A stretch of 64,000 bases of DNA from Oceanomicrobium pacificus (GTDB lineage: Bacteria > Pseudomonadota > Alphaproteobacteria > Rhodobacterales > Rhodobacteraceae): contig NZ_WUWG01000001.1 of NCBI RefSeq assembly GCF_009833495.1, forward strand, positions 124,001 through 188,000, written 5' to 3'. Position numbers and translations under genes: made by a program. Positions 8,044-16,068 of this stretch are shown in pieces; the stretch's first letter is position 1, and every line of letters begins with the position of its first letter. The notes below the pieces were generated by a model. The model ran no database searches. It saw only the letters and a program-made list of their open reading frames with translations, and had not been told where the DNA came from.

Positions 8044-10938
8044 CTATTCGGCCAGCAGTTGCGGCGCTTCCGCCGGTGGCGGGCTGTCGAGCGCGTCACC
8101 GATCCAGTCCGCCAGATAGGCATAATGGCGCGACAGGTCGCCCTCTGTCTCGCGTGCGGCCAGATCCAGACGTCGCGCCAGATCCGGCAGCCGGTCGGTC
8201 GCCCAGGCCGGGAAGCCTGTGTTGCGGCCCGACGCCAGTTCGATCTGCAACTGGTAGGCGTCGCCGCCCGTCAGCATGCCGACGATGGTCGCCATCACTT
8301 CCGTGTCGATCTCCGGGGGGGCGAGCAGCTTCTGCGTTTCCTCCAGGAAAATGCGCTGCATCTTGCGCCGCGACAGGTCGGCCGCGTCCGGGTCGTCAAA
8401 GAGCGCCGCGAGCATGTCATCGGCCAGATCGCTGACGCCATAGGCTTCCGGATCGGCCCGCTCCTGCATCTCCAGAAGCGCCAGACGCGGACCGGAGAGC
8501 AATTCGTCGATGATGAGCGCGCGGTACCCGTCGGCGCGGCGGAACTGGCCCGCCGGCTGCAACGCAAAAAGGAAGTTCGGCTCGGTGAACCTGTCGAAAC
8601 TCGCCGGCGCCTCGGTCATCAGGAACCGCACGGCTTCGGCCTGCATGCCGGTTGGCACGGGCCGGAAAAGCGGGGTTTCGCCCGGGTGCCGTTCCACCCC
8701 GCCGACCAGCGTGGCGACGCTGTTGATGAAGGTCGCCTGGCGGCTCATCACCTCGTCATAGATCTGCCGGATCCGGTCCAGATCACCGCCGGTCGTCACC
8801 TCCGCATTGCGCAGCGCGTCGGCGAGGCGCGCAATCCCGAGGCGGGTGGCCTCGATCCGGTCGGCCCCCACATTCTCCCGCTGGACGCGCGGATCGAACT
8901 GGTCGATCTGCTCGTCAGGCGCCTCCACGGCGGCCCAGCGCAGGCGCCGGTCACGGCTGGCGGCATCCGCTTCCTCGGCGAGGCGCGCGGCGCGCGCCGC
9001 TTCGTCCAGCCCTTCAAGCGGCTGGTAGCCCCATTTGATCGCAAACAGGTCATAGGGGCCGAGGCCGGGGAAAAACTTGGTTACCCCGTCGCCCGGCTGC
9101 GCCGCCTGGTTCCATCGCCCGTAAGCCATGATCGACGCATTTGGCCCGTTCTCGTTGGCAAAGACCGGATCGCGCAACTCAGCGACCGTGTAGGCGGTGG
9201 AGGCCAGATGGTTGTGCCGCAGGCCGAGCGTATGCCCGACCTCATGGGCGACCACATAGGTCATCAGGTCCTGCATCCGCTCCTCCGACAGGGGGTAGCT
9301 CGCGGCTTCTGGGTCGACACTGCTATGCAGCACGAAATAGTAGCGCGAGAAGACATCGAGAACCTGCGGCCAGAGCAGGATATGGGCGCCGAGGATCTCC
9401 CCCGATCGCGGATCATAGGTGACCGGTCCCATCGCGTTGGCGAAGGGCTGGGCAATCCAGCGGATCACATTGTAGCGCGTATCCTCGGGCGACCAGTCCG
9501 GGTCTTCCTCGACCGTGGGCGCATCGCGGGCGATGATCGCATTGGTGAAGCCCGCTTCCTCGAAGGCGGGCTGCCACATCTCGACCCCGGCCTTGATCGC
9601 GTCGCGCCAGCGCTCCGGCACCTCGCGGCTGACATAGTAGACAATCGGTACCTTCGGGTCGCGTGCACCGGTGGCGTCCGGGTCCGCATGTTCGAGCCGG
9701 TGGCGCAGGATGATCGCGCGGTCCTCCACCACATTCGGCCCGCCATATTCGACGAAACTCGTCTTGAAATAGCCGACCTCGGGATTGAACTCCCGCGCGG
9801 CCATCGGCGTCGCGGGCAGGGCAGCAAGCGCGTGGCCGACCACCATGGAAACCGGCCCCGCCGGACCGGCGAATGTCAGGTGCGAGCGGATCGACAGGTT
9901 TTCCGGGAATGACAGGGCGCGGTCCACATAGGAGCGCGTCGGGTCGGGCGCGATCACCTGCTCGCCGATCCGCGTCAGGTGGTTCTGCGCCGAAAGCCGC
10001 CCGGGAATGTCGGAAGAAAAGGCCGCGGTCAGATCGACAAGAACCGATCCGTCCTCATCCTCGGCCAGCACCGGCAGGGCCAGGATGATCGGGCCGAGGC
10101 CGGCATCCGAGAGGCTCGCCTCCAGCGGGTCGAGCTTGGCCTCTCCATGGCGCCCGTCGATCCCGTTCTCCGCCTCCGCGGCCGCGTCATCGCCGGCGGG
10201 CAATTCATCGGGCAATTCCGTGCGCGCGGTGCGCTTGTCGAGCCCCGAACCAAGGTCGCGGACAAAGACGACAGGTCCGCGCCGCTCCAATTGCGCGAGC
10301 GTCTCCCCGACCGCATTGCCGATGATGCTGACCGCGTCGGATGGCAGCTGCACGGCCTCCGCATACCAGTGGAACATGGTGTTGAAGAGCCCGGACGGCA
10401 CATGCAGGTAGGTGTTGCCGGATGCGGTGTATATCTGCGCCGGACCCTCGCCCCGCGCTTCAGCCCCGGCCGCTTCCAGGAACTCCGCGATGGTCTGGGG
10501 CGCATCGGGTGTGGCGTCGGTTGGTGCCTCCGCTGCCGCTTCATCAGCGGCAGGTGCCGTCTCCGGTGCCGCTTCGCCAGCCGGGGCATCCTCTGCCGGC
10601 GGTTCCGTATCGGGATCTTCAGCCGGCACCTCCTCTGCAGGCGGATCCTCTGCAGGCACCTCCTCTGCAGGCGCCTCCTCCGCCGGCGTATCCCCGGCAG
10701 GCGCTTCCTCCTCAACCGGCGCGTCACTCTCCCCCTGATCGGCCGACGCGGCTCCGGTCAGCGCATCGAGAAGCGGCTGCGCATCTGCAGGCAGCAGATC
10801 ACGCAGGAGCTGCTCGGCAGCCTCCGCCGTCGGCGCGTCGCCCGAAGATTGCGCCATGGCAGGCGCGGCTAGGACGACCCCGCCCGCCGCGAGCGACAGG
10901 GCGGTCACGGAGCGAAGGAGAAAGGCGACAGACGGCAT
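8044..10938 (-). CDS. Large secreted zinc metalloprotease (met-zincin, DUF5117/DUF4953-like)
   Basis: 964 residues. The signal peptide ends in APAMAQ. Residues about 35-145 are a Pro/Glu/Ala-rich, highly acidic low-complexity tract. The catalytic region carries HEVGHTLGLRH with zinc ligands H565, H569 and H575 and catalytic E566. SIMAYGRW follows at the place where the Met-turn of metzincin-like enzymes is expected. A helical C-terminal domain completes the family plan. Such proteins are widespread but poorly characterised, and are presumed periplasmic or outer-membrane associated. AAGGAAG lies upstream of the ATG. It is probably expressed on its own, since the next minus-strand gene upstream ends 99 bases away. 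Confidence 0.85.
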   Translation of the reverse strand: MPSVAFLLRSVTALSLAAGGVVLAAPAMAQSSGDAPTAEAAEQLLRDLLPADAQPLLDALTGAASADQGESDAPVEEEAPAGDTPAEEAPAEEVPAEDPPAEEVPAEDPDTEPPAEDAPAGEAAPETAPAADEAAAEAPTDATPDAPQTIAEFLEAAGAEARGEGPAQIYTASGNTYLHVPSGLFNTMFHWYAEAVQLPSDAVSIIGNAVGETLAQLERRGPVVFVRDLGSGLDKRTARTELPDELPAGDDAAAEAENGIDGRHGEAKLDPLEASLSDAGLGPIILALPVLAEDEDGSVLVDLTAAFSSDIPGRLSAQNHLTRIGEQVIAPDPTRSYVDRALSFPENLSIRSHLTFAGPAGPVSMVVGHALAALPATPMAAREFNPEVGYFKTSFVEYGGPNVVEDRAIILRHRLEHADPDATGARDPKVPIVYYVSREVPERWRDAIKAGVEMWQPAFEEAGFTNAIIARDAPTVEEDPDWSPEDTRYNVIRWIAQPFANAMGPVTYDPRSGEILGAHILLWPQVLDVFSRYYFVLHSSVDPEAASYPLSEERMQDLMTYVVAHEVGHTLGLRHNHLASTAYTVAELRDPVFANENGPNASIMAYGRWNQAAQPGDGVTKFFPGLGPYDLFAIKWGYQPLEGLDEAARAARLAEEADAASRDRRLRWAAVEAPDEQIDQFDPRVQRENVGADRIEATRLGIARLADALRNAEVTTGGDLDRIRQIYDEVMSRQATFINSVATLVGGVERHPGETPLFRPVPTGMQAEAVRFLMTEAPASFDRFTEPNFLFALQPAGQFRRADGYRALIIDELLSGPRLALLEMQERADPEAYGVSDLADDMLAALFDDPDAADLSRRKMQRIFLEETQKLLAPPEIDTEVMATIVGMLTGGDAYQLQIELASGRNTGFPAWATDRLPDLARRLDLAARETEGDLSRHYAYLADWIGDALDSPPPAEAPQLLAE
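10540..10735. repeat. Degenerate 15-18 base repeats coding for PAEE/D-x-P
   Basis: Within the metalloprotease gene, units of the type CACCTCCTCTGCAGG recur about every 15-18 bases, clearest at 10619-10690. They encode repeats such as PAEEVPAEDP in the acidic linker after the signal peptide. This is typical of slippage-prone, length-variable surface linkers. Confidence 0.7.
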
Positions 10939-11037
10939 GGAACTTCCTTTCGACTAGGATCGATTCAGACTGGGGCAGGCACGTCAGGGTCAGCGGACCC
11001 GGGGGCGGAGTATGGCGCAGTTGCGCGCGCGCCCGCG

Positions 11038-11334
11038 TCACGCTGCCGTGAAGTCGGAAATCTCTCCGGTCCGCGACACGCGGCACAGCGCGCGCGCGCC
11101 ACCGGCCGTCATCAGATAGACCAGTTCGGACCGGCCTTGCGCCGTCAGTTCCGCCTGGATCGCGCTGCGTGCGGCGCCCGTCCGGGCCTGCATCCGGCTG
11201 GTGCAGCTGTTGGCAGGCGCATAGGCGCGGTCGTGGAAGGCGACGATATCCTGCGGCACCGGATCGCTGCCCGCGCAGGCGGCGAGCCACGGCAAGGCCA
11301 ATGCCATGAGAACCGGTTTGCACCTACCCGCCAC
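11038..11334 (-). CDS. Small lipoprotein, unknown function
   Basis: 98 residues. It starts at a GTG with a well-placed GGAGG nine bases upstream, and this start overlaps the 3' end of the upstream SH3 gene by 11 bases, so the two are likely co-translated. The N-terminus has a lipobox LAAC (Cys about residue 20), followed by about 75 residues with two more cysteines (NSCTSR, RALCRV) that could form a disulfide. The later ATG at 11307 has no comparable ribosome binding site. I recognise no family. The context suggests a periplasmic or outer-membrane partner of the SH3 protein. Confidence 0.6.
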   Translation of the reverse strand: MAGRCKPVLMALALPWLAACAGSDPVPQDIVAFHDRAYAPANSCTSRMQARTGAARSAIQAELTAQGRSELVYLMTAGGARALCRVSRTGEISDFTAA

Positions 11335-12313
11335 GGATCACGGCCTCCGGAATCTCAAACGCGTAGAGCCCGATGGTGACACGGAAAAGGTCGCCCTGCT
11401 GTTCGACCGACAGGGGCGGCAGGGCCGGGGCAGACGCATCGAGCCGCACGAGGCCCGCCGGCGCACCTTCCTCAAACAAAAGCCCTGTTGCCTTGCCATC
11501 CGGAAGGGTCAGGCTCACCAGCCCGTTCCCGTCGCCGAAGCGCACCACGCCAAAGTCGCATTGCGCGGAGAGCGCGTCGCGCCTGCGGCCGCAGCTTACT
11601 GCGCCCGTTGCATGAAAGGGCCCGCCCTCGACTCGCGCATCCTGCTTCATGTCGGGCGGGGCGATGGCCGGGAACAGGTAATCCGCGGACGCCCAGCCGG
11701 AGATGCCGGCATCCTGCGGCAGCGCCACCTCGCACCACCACTGGCCGCCCTCGTCCTTGCATCCGCGACTATCGAGCGTCAGGCCCGCGCCCAGTCTGGT
11801 GATGAGTGGCGCGTCCTTTTCCGGCGCCTCGCGCAGCGCCAAACGGCCCGACAGCCCCGCCACGATCAGGTGATCCTCGGACAGTTCAGGCGGTGCGCCT
11901 TCCGTTTCCAGCCGCAGCGTGTAGGGCGCGACCTCGCCACGGCGGGCGGCGCTGCGCATCTGGTAGAGCCGCAGCTTGTAATTGCCGGTCCGGTCGGTCC
12001 GGCCCTCATAGCTGTCGCCTTCCGACGCGCCGATGAAAAAGGCGACGTCCTTCTGCCCGGGCGCGATCAGGTTCATATAGGCCGGCGGATCGCCTGCCTC
12101 CGCCGTCACGCGCAGGGTCTGGCCTTCCGCGAGCGGCACCAGATAGTCGGTAATCTCGTAGCCGCGCACCGCATCCTCGAGCACCACCACCCCGTCGGCA
12201 GACGCCGGGTCGAGGAGCACGGTGCGGATGTCATCGGCCAGCACCGGCCCCGCGAATAAGAGGCCAAGCGCCAGCGCCAAGCCGCGCCCCGAGATGATCC
12301 GTAGTCCCTGCAT
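11324..12313 (-). CDS. Secreted SH3-domain protein
   Basis: 329 residues from the ATG at 12313, chosen because it begins directly with a signal peptide (MQGLRIISGRG to VLADD). An upstream in-frame start at 12352 would add 13 residues with no signal character. The N-terminal half looks like a beta-rich periplasmic inhibitor-like domain. It is followed by a bacterial SH3 domain at about 160-225 (GRLALREAPE, ending SGWASADYL) containing a Cys pair (RGCKDEGGQWWCE). The C-terminal part holds CGRRRDALSAQCDFG. It is probably an envelope protein that binds cell wall. It forms a two-gene unit with the lipoprotein gene downstream. Confidence 0.7.
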   Translation of the reverse strand: MQGLRIISGRGLALALGLLFAGPVLADDIRTVLLDPASADGVVVLEDAVRGYEITDYLVPLAEGQTLRVTAEAGDPPAYMNLIAPGQKDVAFFIGASEGDSYEGRTDRTGNYKLRLYQMRSAARRGEVAPYTLRLETEGAPPELSEDHLIVAGLSGRLALREAPEKDAPLITRLGAGLTLDSRGCKDEGGQWWCEVALPQDAGISGWASADYLFPAIAPPDMKQDARVEGGPFHATGAVSCGRRRDALSAQCDFGVVRFGDGNGLVSLTLPDGKATGLLFEEGAPAGLVRLDASAPALPPLSVEQQGDLFRVTIGLYAFEIPEAVIRGG

Positions 12314-12410
12314 GGGTCCAGTTGACGCGCCGGGCAGTCCGCTGTCAACCACGCCGCCCGTTCCCGCCGCAGGTGCCGGCCCATCCCCTTTCCCGACAGG
12401 GCGAAAGCGC

Positions 12411-12439
12411 TTGCCGCATGGTCAGCCGCTGCCTATTGT
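12411..12439 (+). promoter_or_regulatory. Promoter of the 3-hydroxybutyryl-CoA dehydrogenase gene
   Basis: TTGCCG (12411-12416) and TATTGT (12434-12439) are separated by 17 bases, a good sigma-70-type match 30 bases before the ATG. A TGC-N3-GCA dyad begins at the last base of the -10 element. Confidence 0.5.
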
Positions 12440-12447
12440 GCGCTGCA
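12439..12447. promoter_or_regulatory. TGC-GCT-GCA dyad, possible PhaR-type operator
   Basis: The core TGC-N3-GCA matches the sites found upstream of phaR and phaA in this window and the published PhaR consensus CTGC-N3/4-GCAG. It overlaps the end of the -10 element and the predicted transcription start, a repressor-like position. The flanks match less well than at the other two sites. Confidence 0.35.
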
Positions 12448-12469
12448 AACAAGCAATTGAAGGACAGGC

Positions 12470-13348
12470 ATGATGGCCATCAAATCCGTCGGCGTAATCG
12501 GAGCCGGGCAGATGGGCAACGGCATCGCGCATGTGTTCGCGCTGGCGGGCTATGACGTGGTGATCAACGATGTCTCGGCCGAGGCGCTCGACCGCGCGCC
12601 CGGCATCATTGCGGAGAATATCGACCGCCAGGTGGCCCGCGGGCTCGTGGCGGAAGCAGACCGCGCCGCCGCTTTGGGGCGCATCCGCACCGACGGCGAC
12701 CTGTCCGCGCTCGGCCAGACCGATCTGGTGATCGAGGCCGCGACAGAGCGTGAGGAGTTGAAGCGCAATATCTTCACGGCGCTCGTCCCGCATCTGGGGC
12801 CGGACACGATCCTGACCTCCAACACCTCCTCCATCTCCATCACGCGGCTGGCTTCCGTCACCGACCGGCCGGAGAAGTTCATGGGGTTCCACTTCATGAA
12901 CCCGGTGCCTGTGATGCAGCTTGTGGAGCTGATCCGCGGCATCGCCACCGACGAGGAGACCTACGAGACGCTGAAAGCGGTGGTGGAGAAGCTCGGCAAG
13001 ACATCGGCCAGCGCAGAGGACTTCCCGGCCTTCATCGTCAACCGCATTCTGATGCCGATGATCAACGAGGCGATCTACACGCTCTACGAGGGCGTCGGCA
13101 CGGTGGAGAGCATCGACGTGTCGCTGAAGCTCGGCGCCAACCACCCGATGGGACCGCTGGAACTGGCCGATTTCATCGGTCTCGACACCTGCCTTGCGAT
13201 CATGAACGTGCTGCATGAGGGGCTGGCGGATACGAAATACCGCCCCTGCCCGCTTCTGGTGAAATATGTCGAGGCCGGCTGGCTCGGCCGCAAGACCCAG
13301 CGCGGCTTCTACGACTATCGCGGCGAGACCCCCGTCCCGACCCGCTGA
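12470..13348 (+). CDS. 3-hydroxybutyryl-CoA dehydrogenase
   Basis: 292 residues, the usual length. The N-terminal Rossmann fold has GAGQMGNGIAHVFA near residue 10 for NAD(P). NTSSISIT and the catalytic His region GFHFMNPVPVMQLVE follow, then the C-terminal helical dimerisation domain (NHPMGPLELADFIGLD). The enzyme interconverts acetoacetyl-CoA and (S)-3-hydroxybutyryl-CoA, serving butyrate/crotonyl-CoA metabolism, and would feed the ethylmalonyl-CoA route. GAAGGACAGGC precedes the start; the ATG at 12473 is an equally possible start. The gene is monocistronic with its own promoter and a possible PhaR-type site. Confidence 0.92.
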   Translation: MMAIKSVGVIGAGQMGNGIAHVFALAGYDVVINDVSAEALDRAPGIIAENIDRQVARGLVAEADRAAALGRIRTDGDLSALGQTDLVIEAATEREELKRNIFTALVPHLGPDTILTSNTSSISITRLASVTDRPEKFMGFHFMNPVPVMQLVELIRGIATDEETYETLKAVVEKLGKTSASAEDFPAFIVNRILMPMINEAIYTLYEGVGTVESIDVSLKLGANHPMGPLELADFIGLDTCLAIMNVLHEGLADTKYRPCPLLVKYVEAGWLGRKTQRGFYDYRGETPVPTR

Positions 13349-13471
13349 CGGGGCGGCACGGGTCGCCCAAACGCACCAGGCCGCTTTCGGTTCCGCATCG
13401 ACTGTCCCTGTTTCGGCGACAAATTGTGGAACCGTTTCCGTCTGTTCCGCAGCGGGAAACACATTAGGTCA

Positions 13472-13499
13472 AAGGCTCCATTTGAAAAACAGGAGCCTT
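13472..13499 (+). promoter_or_regulatory. Hairpin that sequesters the ribosome binding site of yceI
   Basis: AAGGCTCC (13472-13479) pairs perfectly with GGAGCCTT (13492-13499) around a 12-base A-rich loop. The AGGAG ribosome binding site of the yceI gene (13491-13495) lies mostly in the 3' arm, seven to eleven bases before the ATG at 13504. Confidence 0.5.
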
Positions 13500-13503
13500 C
13501 CCG

Positions 13504-14094
13504 ATGCCCTTCCGCTCTCTCGCCCTTGCCTCTGCCCTCGCCCTTTCGCCGCTGGCCGTATTGGCCGCGCCCTGGACGCTCGACACTGGCCACACGCATG
13601 TGACCTTCTCGATCGACCATCTGGGCTTCTCGACCACGCAGGCCCAGTTCCGCACCGTGTCGGCCGAGGTCGATTTCGATCCGGACAATATCGAAGCCGC
13701 ACAGGTCGCCTTCACGATCGACGCGGCCAGCTTCGACAGCAACCTGGAGGCCCGCGACAATCACGTGCGCGGTGCAGACTTCCTGAATGTCGAGGAATAT
13801 CCCGAGATCACTTTCATCTCGACCGGCGTCACCCAGACCGGTGAGGGCACCGCCGACGTGACCGGCGACCTGACGATGCTCGGCATCACCAAGCCCGTCA
13901 CCTTCCAGGCGGAACTGCGTCAGATCGCGCCGAGCCCGTTCAACCCCGACCTGACGGTCGCCGGTTTCGTGGTGACCGGCGAGATCGACCGCACCGCGTT
14001 CGACATGGGCTATGGTGCTCCGGCCATCGGGACGGTGATTCCCGTCCGCGTCGATCTGGAACTGAGCCCGTCCGATCAGGTGAGCACCCAGTAA
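13504..14094 (+). CDS. YceI family periplasmic protein (first copy)
   Basis: 196 residues. A signal peptide (about 1-20, ending VLAAP) is followed by the YceI lipocalin-like barrel: WTLDTGHTHVTFSIDHLG at the start, IDAASFDS, HVRGADFLNVEEYPEITF and GDLTMLGITKPVTF. YceI proteins bind isoprenoid lipids such as ubiquinone precursors in the periplasm. It lies 21 bases upstream of the cytochrome b561 gene, with a second YceI gene after that, so an electron-transfer or quinone-handling role in the inner membrane/periplasm is likely. The leader hairpin that covers its ribosome binding site suggests translational control. Confidence 0.9.
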   Translation: MPFRSLALASALALSPLAVLAAPWTLDTGHTHVTFSIDHLGFSTTQAQFRTVSAEVDFDPDNIEAAQVAFTIDAASFDSNLEARDNHVRGADFLNVEEYPEITFISTGVTQTGEGTADVTGDLTMLGITKPVTFQAELRQIAPSPFNPDLTVAGFVVTGEIDRTAFDMGYGAPAIGTVIPVRVDLELSPSDQVSTQ

Positions 14095-14115
14095 CCGGGC
14101 CAAGGAGACAGGATC

Positions 14116-14697
14116 ATGAGCGTCTGGAACACGACCGACGGCTGGGGCTGGCTGGCCCGCCTTTTCCACTGGGTCATGGCGCTCATGATCTTCGCGATGA
14201 TCGGCTTCGGCTTCTACATGTCGGGGCTCGATGACCTGATTGCCAAGTTCGAACTGGTGCAGACCCACAAGAGTGTGGGCTTCACCGTCTTCGTGCTGGC
14301 GCTCCTGCGCATTGTCTGGCGGCTGGTGCAGCGCCGGACGCCGGCCCTGCCGGAAACCATGCCGCGCTGGCAGGTGATGGCGAGCCATGTCTCCCATGTC
14401 GGGCTCTATGCGCTGATGCTCTTCATCCCGTTGACAGGCTGGCTGATGTCCTCGGCCTCGCCGCTCAATGACGAGGGCGCCTATCCGTTCCGCGTGCCCA
14501 ACATGGTCTTCGGCCTGTTCGAGATGCCCGACCCGTTTCAAAGCGGCGACAAGGACCTGTCCGCACTGTTCCACACGATGCACGAAACCGGGGTGAAGCT
14601 CCTGATCGCGCTCCTGCTGGTCCATGTGGCCGCCGCACTGAAACATGCGATCGTCGACCGTGATGCGATCCTGCGCCGGATGGTGCGCGGGCGGTGA
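14116..14697 (+). CDS. Cytochrome b561-type di-heme membrane protein
   Basis: 193 residues with four membrane helices. Candidate heme-ligand histidines lie in RLFHWVMALM (helix 1), THKSVGF (helix 2), MASHVSHVGLYA (helix 3) and the MHETGVK/LVHVAAALKH region (helix 4), as in the prokaryotic CybB family, which oxidises ubiquinol. GGAG and a 21-base spacing link it to the preceding yceI gene. The yceI-cybB-yceI order is common in proteobacteria and suggests the YceI barrels carry a quinone-like lipid for this cytochrome; that link is inference. Confidence 0.9.
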   Translation: MSVWNTTDGWGWLARLFHWVMALMIFAMIGFGFYMSGLDDLIAKFELVQTHKSVGFTVFVLALLRIVWRLVQRRTPALPETMPRWQVMASHVSHVGLYALMLFIPLTGWLMSSASPLNDEGAYPFRVPNMVFGLFEMPDPFQSGDKDLSALFHTMHETGVKLLIALLLVHVAAALKHAIVDRDAILRRMVRGR

Positions 14698-14805
14698 CAG
14701 ACCCAGCGCCGCGAAATCCTCCCGATCTCACGTTTCGCGCCGTGCTTTGTGCATTCCAAGGGGCCGGACTTCCCGCTACGCATATGGGGTGAGAGGAACC
14801 GCCCC

Positions 14806-15375
14806 ATGCGCACCATGCTGAAACTTCTGTGTCTTGTCCTTCTGCTGCCCGTGGCGGCGGCGGCTGAAACATGGCGCATCGACCCGTCCCGTACCGCGAT
14901 CAGCGTGACGGTCAGCTATATCGGTGAGGGCCGGATCGCGGTGCGCTTTCCGTCCTATGAAGCTGCGCTGCGCTTCGATCCGGACAGGCTCGACGCCACG
15001 CAGGCGCGGATCACGCTCGACGCGTCGCGGGCCGAAACCGGACTTTCACCTGTCGACCTGATCGTGCGCGGGCAGGACTATCTGCACGCGGCGCGCTTCC
15101 CCGGCATCCGGTTCGAGATGGACCGGCTGACCCAGACCGGACCGAGCGACGCGGTGATCGACGGGCAGGTCACGATACGGGGCGTGACGCAACCGCTCCG
15201 GCTGGACGCCAAAGTTGTGCGCTACCGCCCCGACGCGGCACGGGCGACCGACCGGGAAATTGCGTTCCGTCTGACGGGTCAGGTCGACCGCAACGATTTC
15301 GGCATGGTCGCGGCGCGCGACACGATCGCGCCGGGCCTTCCGGTCCTGATCGATCTGGTGCTGGTGCCGAAATAG
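14806..15375 (+). CDS. YceI family periplasmic protein (second copy)
   Basis: 189 residues from the ATG at 14806, chosen because it opens with a signal peptide (MRTMLKLLCLVLLLPVAAAA) and has GAGAGGA upstream; the frame is open further upstream without signal features. The YceI barrel motifs are present but diverged: WRIDPSRTAISVTVSYIG, TLDASRAETG, YLHAARFPGIRFEM and GQVTIRGVTQPLRL. It is the third gene of the yceI-cybB-yceI block, 108 bases after the cytochrome gene, and is convergent with ptsH. It probably binds a different lipid or partner from the first copy. Confidence 0.87.
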   Translation: MRTMLKLLCLVLLLPVAAAAETWRIDPSRTAISVTVSYIGEGRIAVRFPSYEAALRFDPDRLDATQARITLDASRAETGLSPVDLIVRGQDYLHAARFPGIRFEMDRLTQTGPSDAVIDGQVTIRGVTQPLRLDAKVVRYRPDAARATDREIAFRLTGQVDRNDFGMVAARDTIAPGLPVLIDLVLVPK

Positions 15376-15386
15376 GCGCGGGCGGT

Positions 15387-15402
15387 GCGTCTGGTCAGAC
15401 GC
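15387..15402. terminator. 16-base palindrome between convergent yceI and ptsH
   Basis: GCGTCTG-GT-CAGACGC is a perfect palindrome overlapping the ptsH stop codon and lying 12 bases after the yceI stop. It could form a short hairpin for both convergent transcripts, but no T-run follows on either strand, so intrinsic termination is unproven. Confidence 0.35.
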
Positions 15403-15655
15403 CCTCGCCGAACAGGTCGTCGACGAGCGCCTTCAGTGCGGCTTCAAGCGCCTCAGCCTCGGTGCCCGAGGCGGAAATCTCGATGCTCGTGCCCTTGGAC
15501 GCCCCGAGCATCAGAAGCCCCATGATCGAATCGCCCGACACATGCATGTCGTCGCGGCTGACCGTGACCTTGGCGTCGAACTTCTCGACCGTTTCCACGA
15601 ACTTGGCCGATGCCCGCGCGTGCAGGCCCTTTTCATTCTTGATGTCGAGGATCAT
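15395..15655 (-). CDS. ptsH: HPr phosphocarrier protein
   Basis: 86 residues from the ATG at 15655, which overlaps the EIIA stop codon (ATGA). His12 in KGLHARASAKF is the site phosphorylated by Enzyme I, and Ser43 in SGDSIMGLLML is the regulatory site for HPr kinase. Both residues are present, and hprK is in the same operon, so this HPr should carry both signals. No sugar permease is encoded nearby: as in other alphaproteobacteria, this is a regulatory rather than transporting PTS. It is the last gene of the chvI-to-ptsH run. Confidence 0.92.
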   Translation of the reverse strand: MILDIKNEKGLHARASAKFVETVEKFDAKVTVSRDDMHVSGDSIMGLLMLGASKGTSIEISASGTEAEALEAALKALVDDLFGEGV

Positions 15656-16068
15656 GCGCCGGGTGCGCCGCCGACCGGCGGGATCGGCATTCCCATGGAA
15701 TTGATATATTTTCGGCCGGCACTGATCGCCGTGTCCACCGCATCCTTCATCTTCATGTTGCGCGCCTTGGCGAGCTTCACGAGCATGGGGAGATTGGCAC
15801 CGCACAGGACCTGACGGTCGGCACGACCGCAGGCGGCCACGGCAAGGTTCGACGGTGTGCCGCCGTGAATGTCTGTCACAACGACAACACCGTCGCCCGC
15901 ATCGACCGCCTTGATGGCGGCGCCGATCTCGGCCTGCTTGGCGGCACGATCATCGTCCGGGCCGATGGAAATGGCCCGCGTGCCTTCATGGGTTCCGACA
16001 ACATGCTCCATGGCGGCCAGGTACTCCTTGGCCAGACCTCCATGGGCGACAATCACAATACCGATCAA
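15652..16068 (-). CDS. PTS EIIA component, mannose family
   Basis: 138 residues. It has the EIIA-Man fold with active His at residue 9 ([11 protein letters not shown]) and the [10 protein letters not shown] motif. It starts at a TTG that overlaps the rapZ stop codon (TTGA), so translation depends on coupling to rapZ. It accepts phosphate from HPr and has no partner IIB/IIC here. In related bacteria the free-standing EIIA-Man is a signalling end-point that affects regulators, including the ChvG/ChvI system encoded just upstream. Confidence 0.9.
   Translation of the reverse strand: MIGIVIVAHGGLAKEYLAAMEHVVGTHEGTRAISIGPDDDRAAKQAEIGAAIKAVDAGDGVVVVTDIHGGTPSNLAVAACGRADRQVLCGANLPMLVKLAKARNMKMKDAVDTAISAGRKYINSMGMPIPPVGGAPGA

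Noticed and set aside
10540-10735. CRISPR array or tandem-repeat locus
   Set aside because: The repeats are degenerate, in frame and without unique spacers; they encode a Pro/Glu linker.
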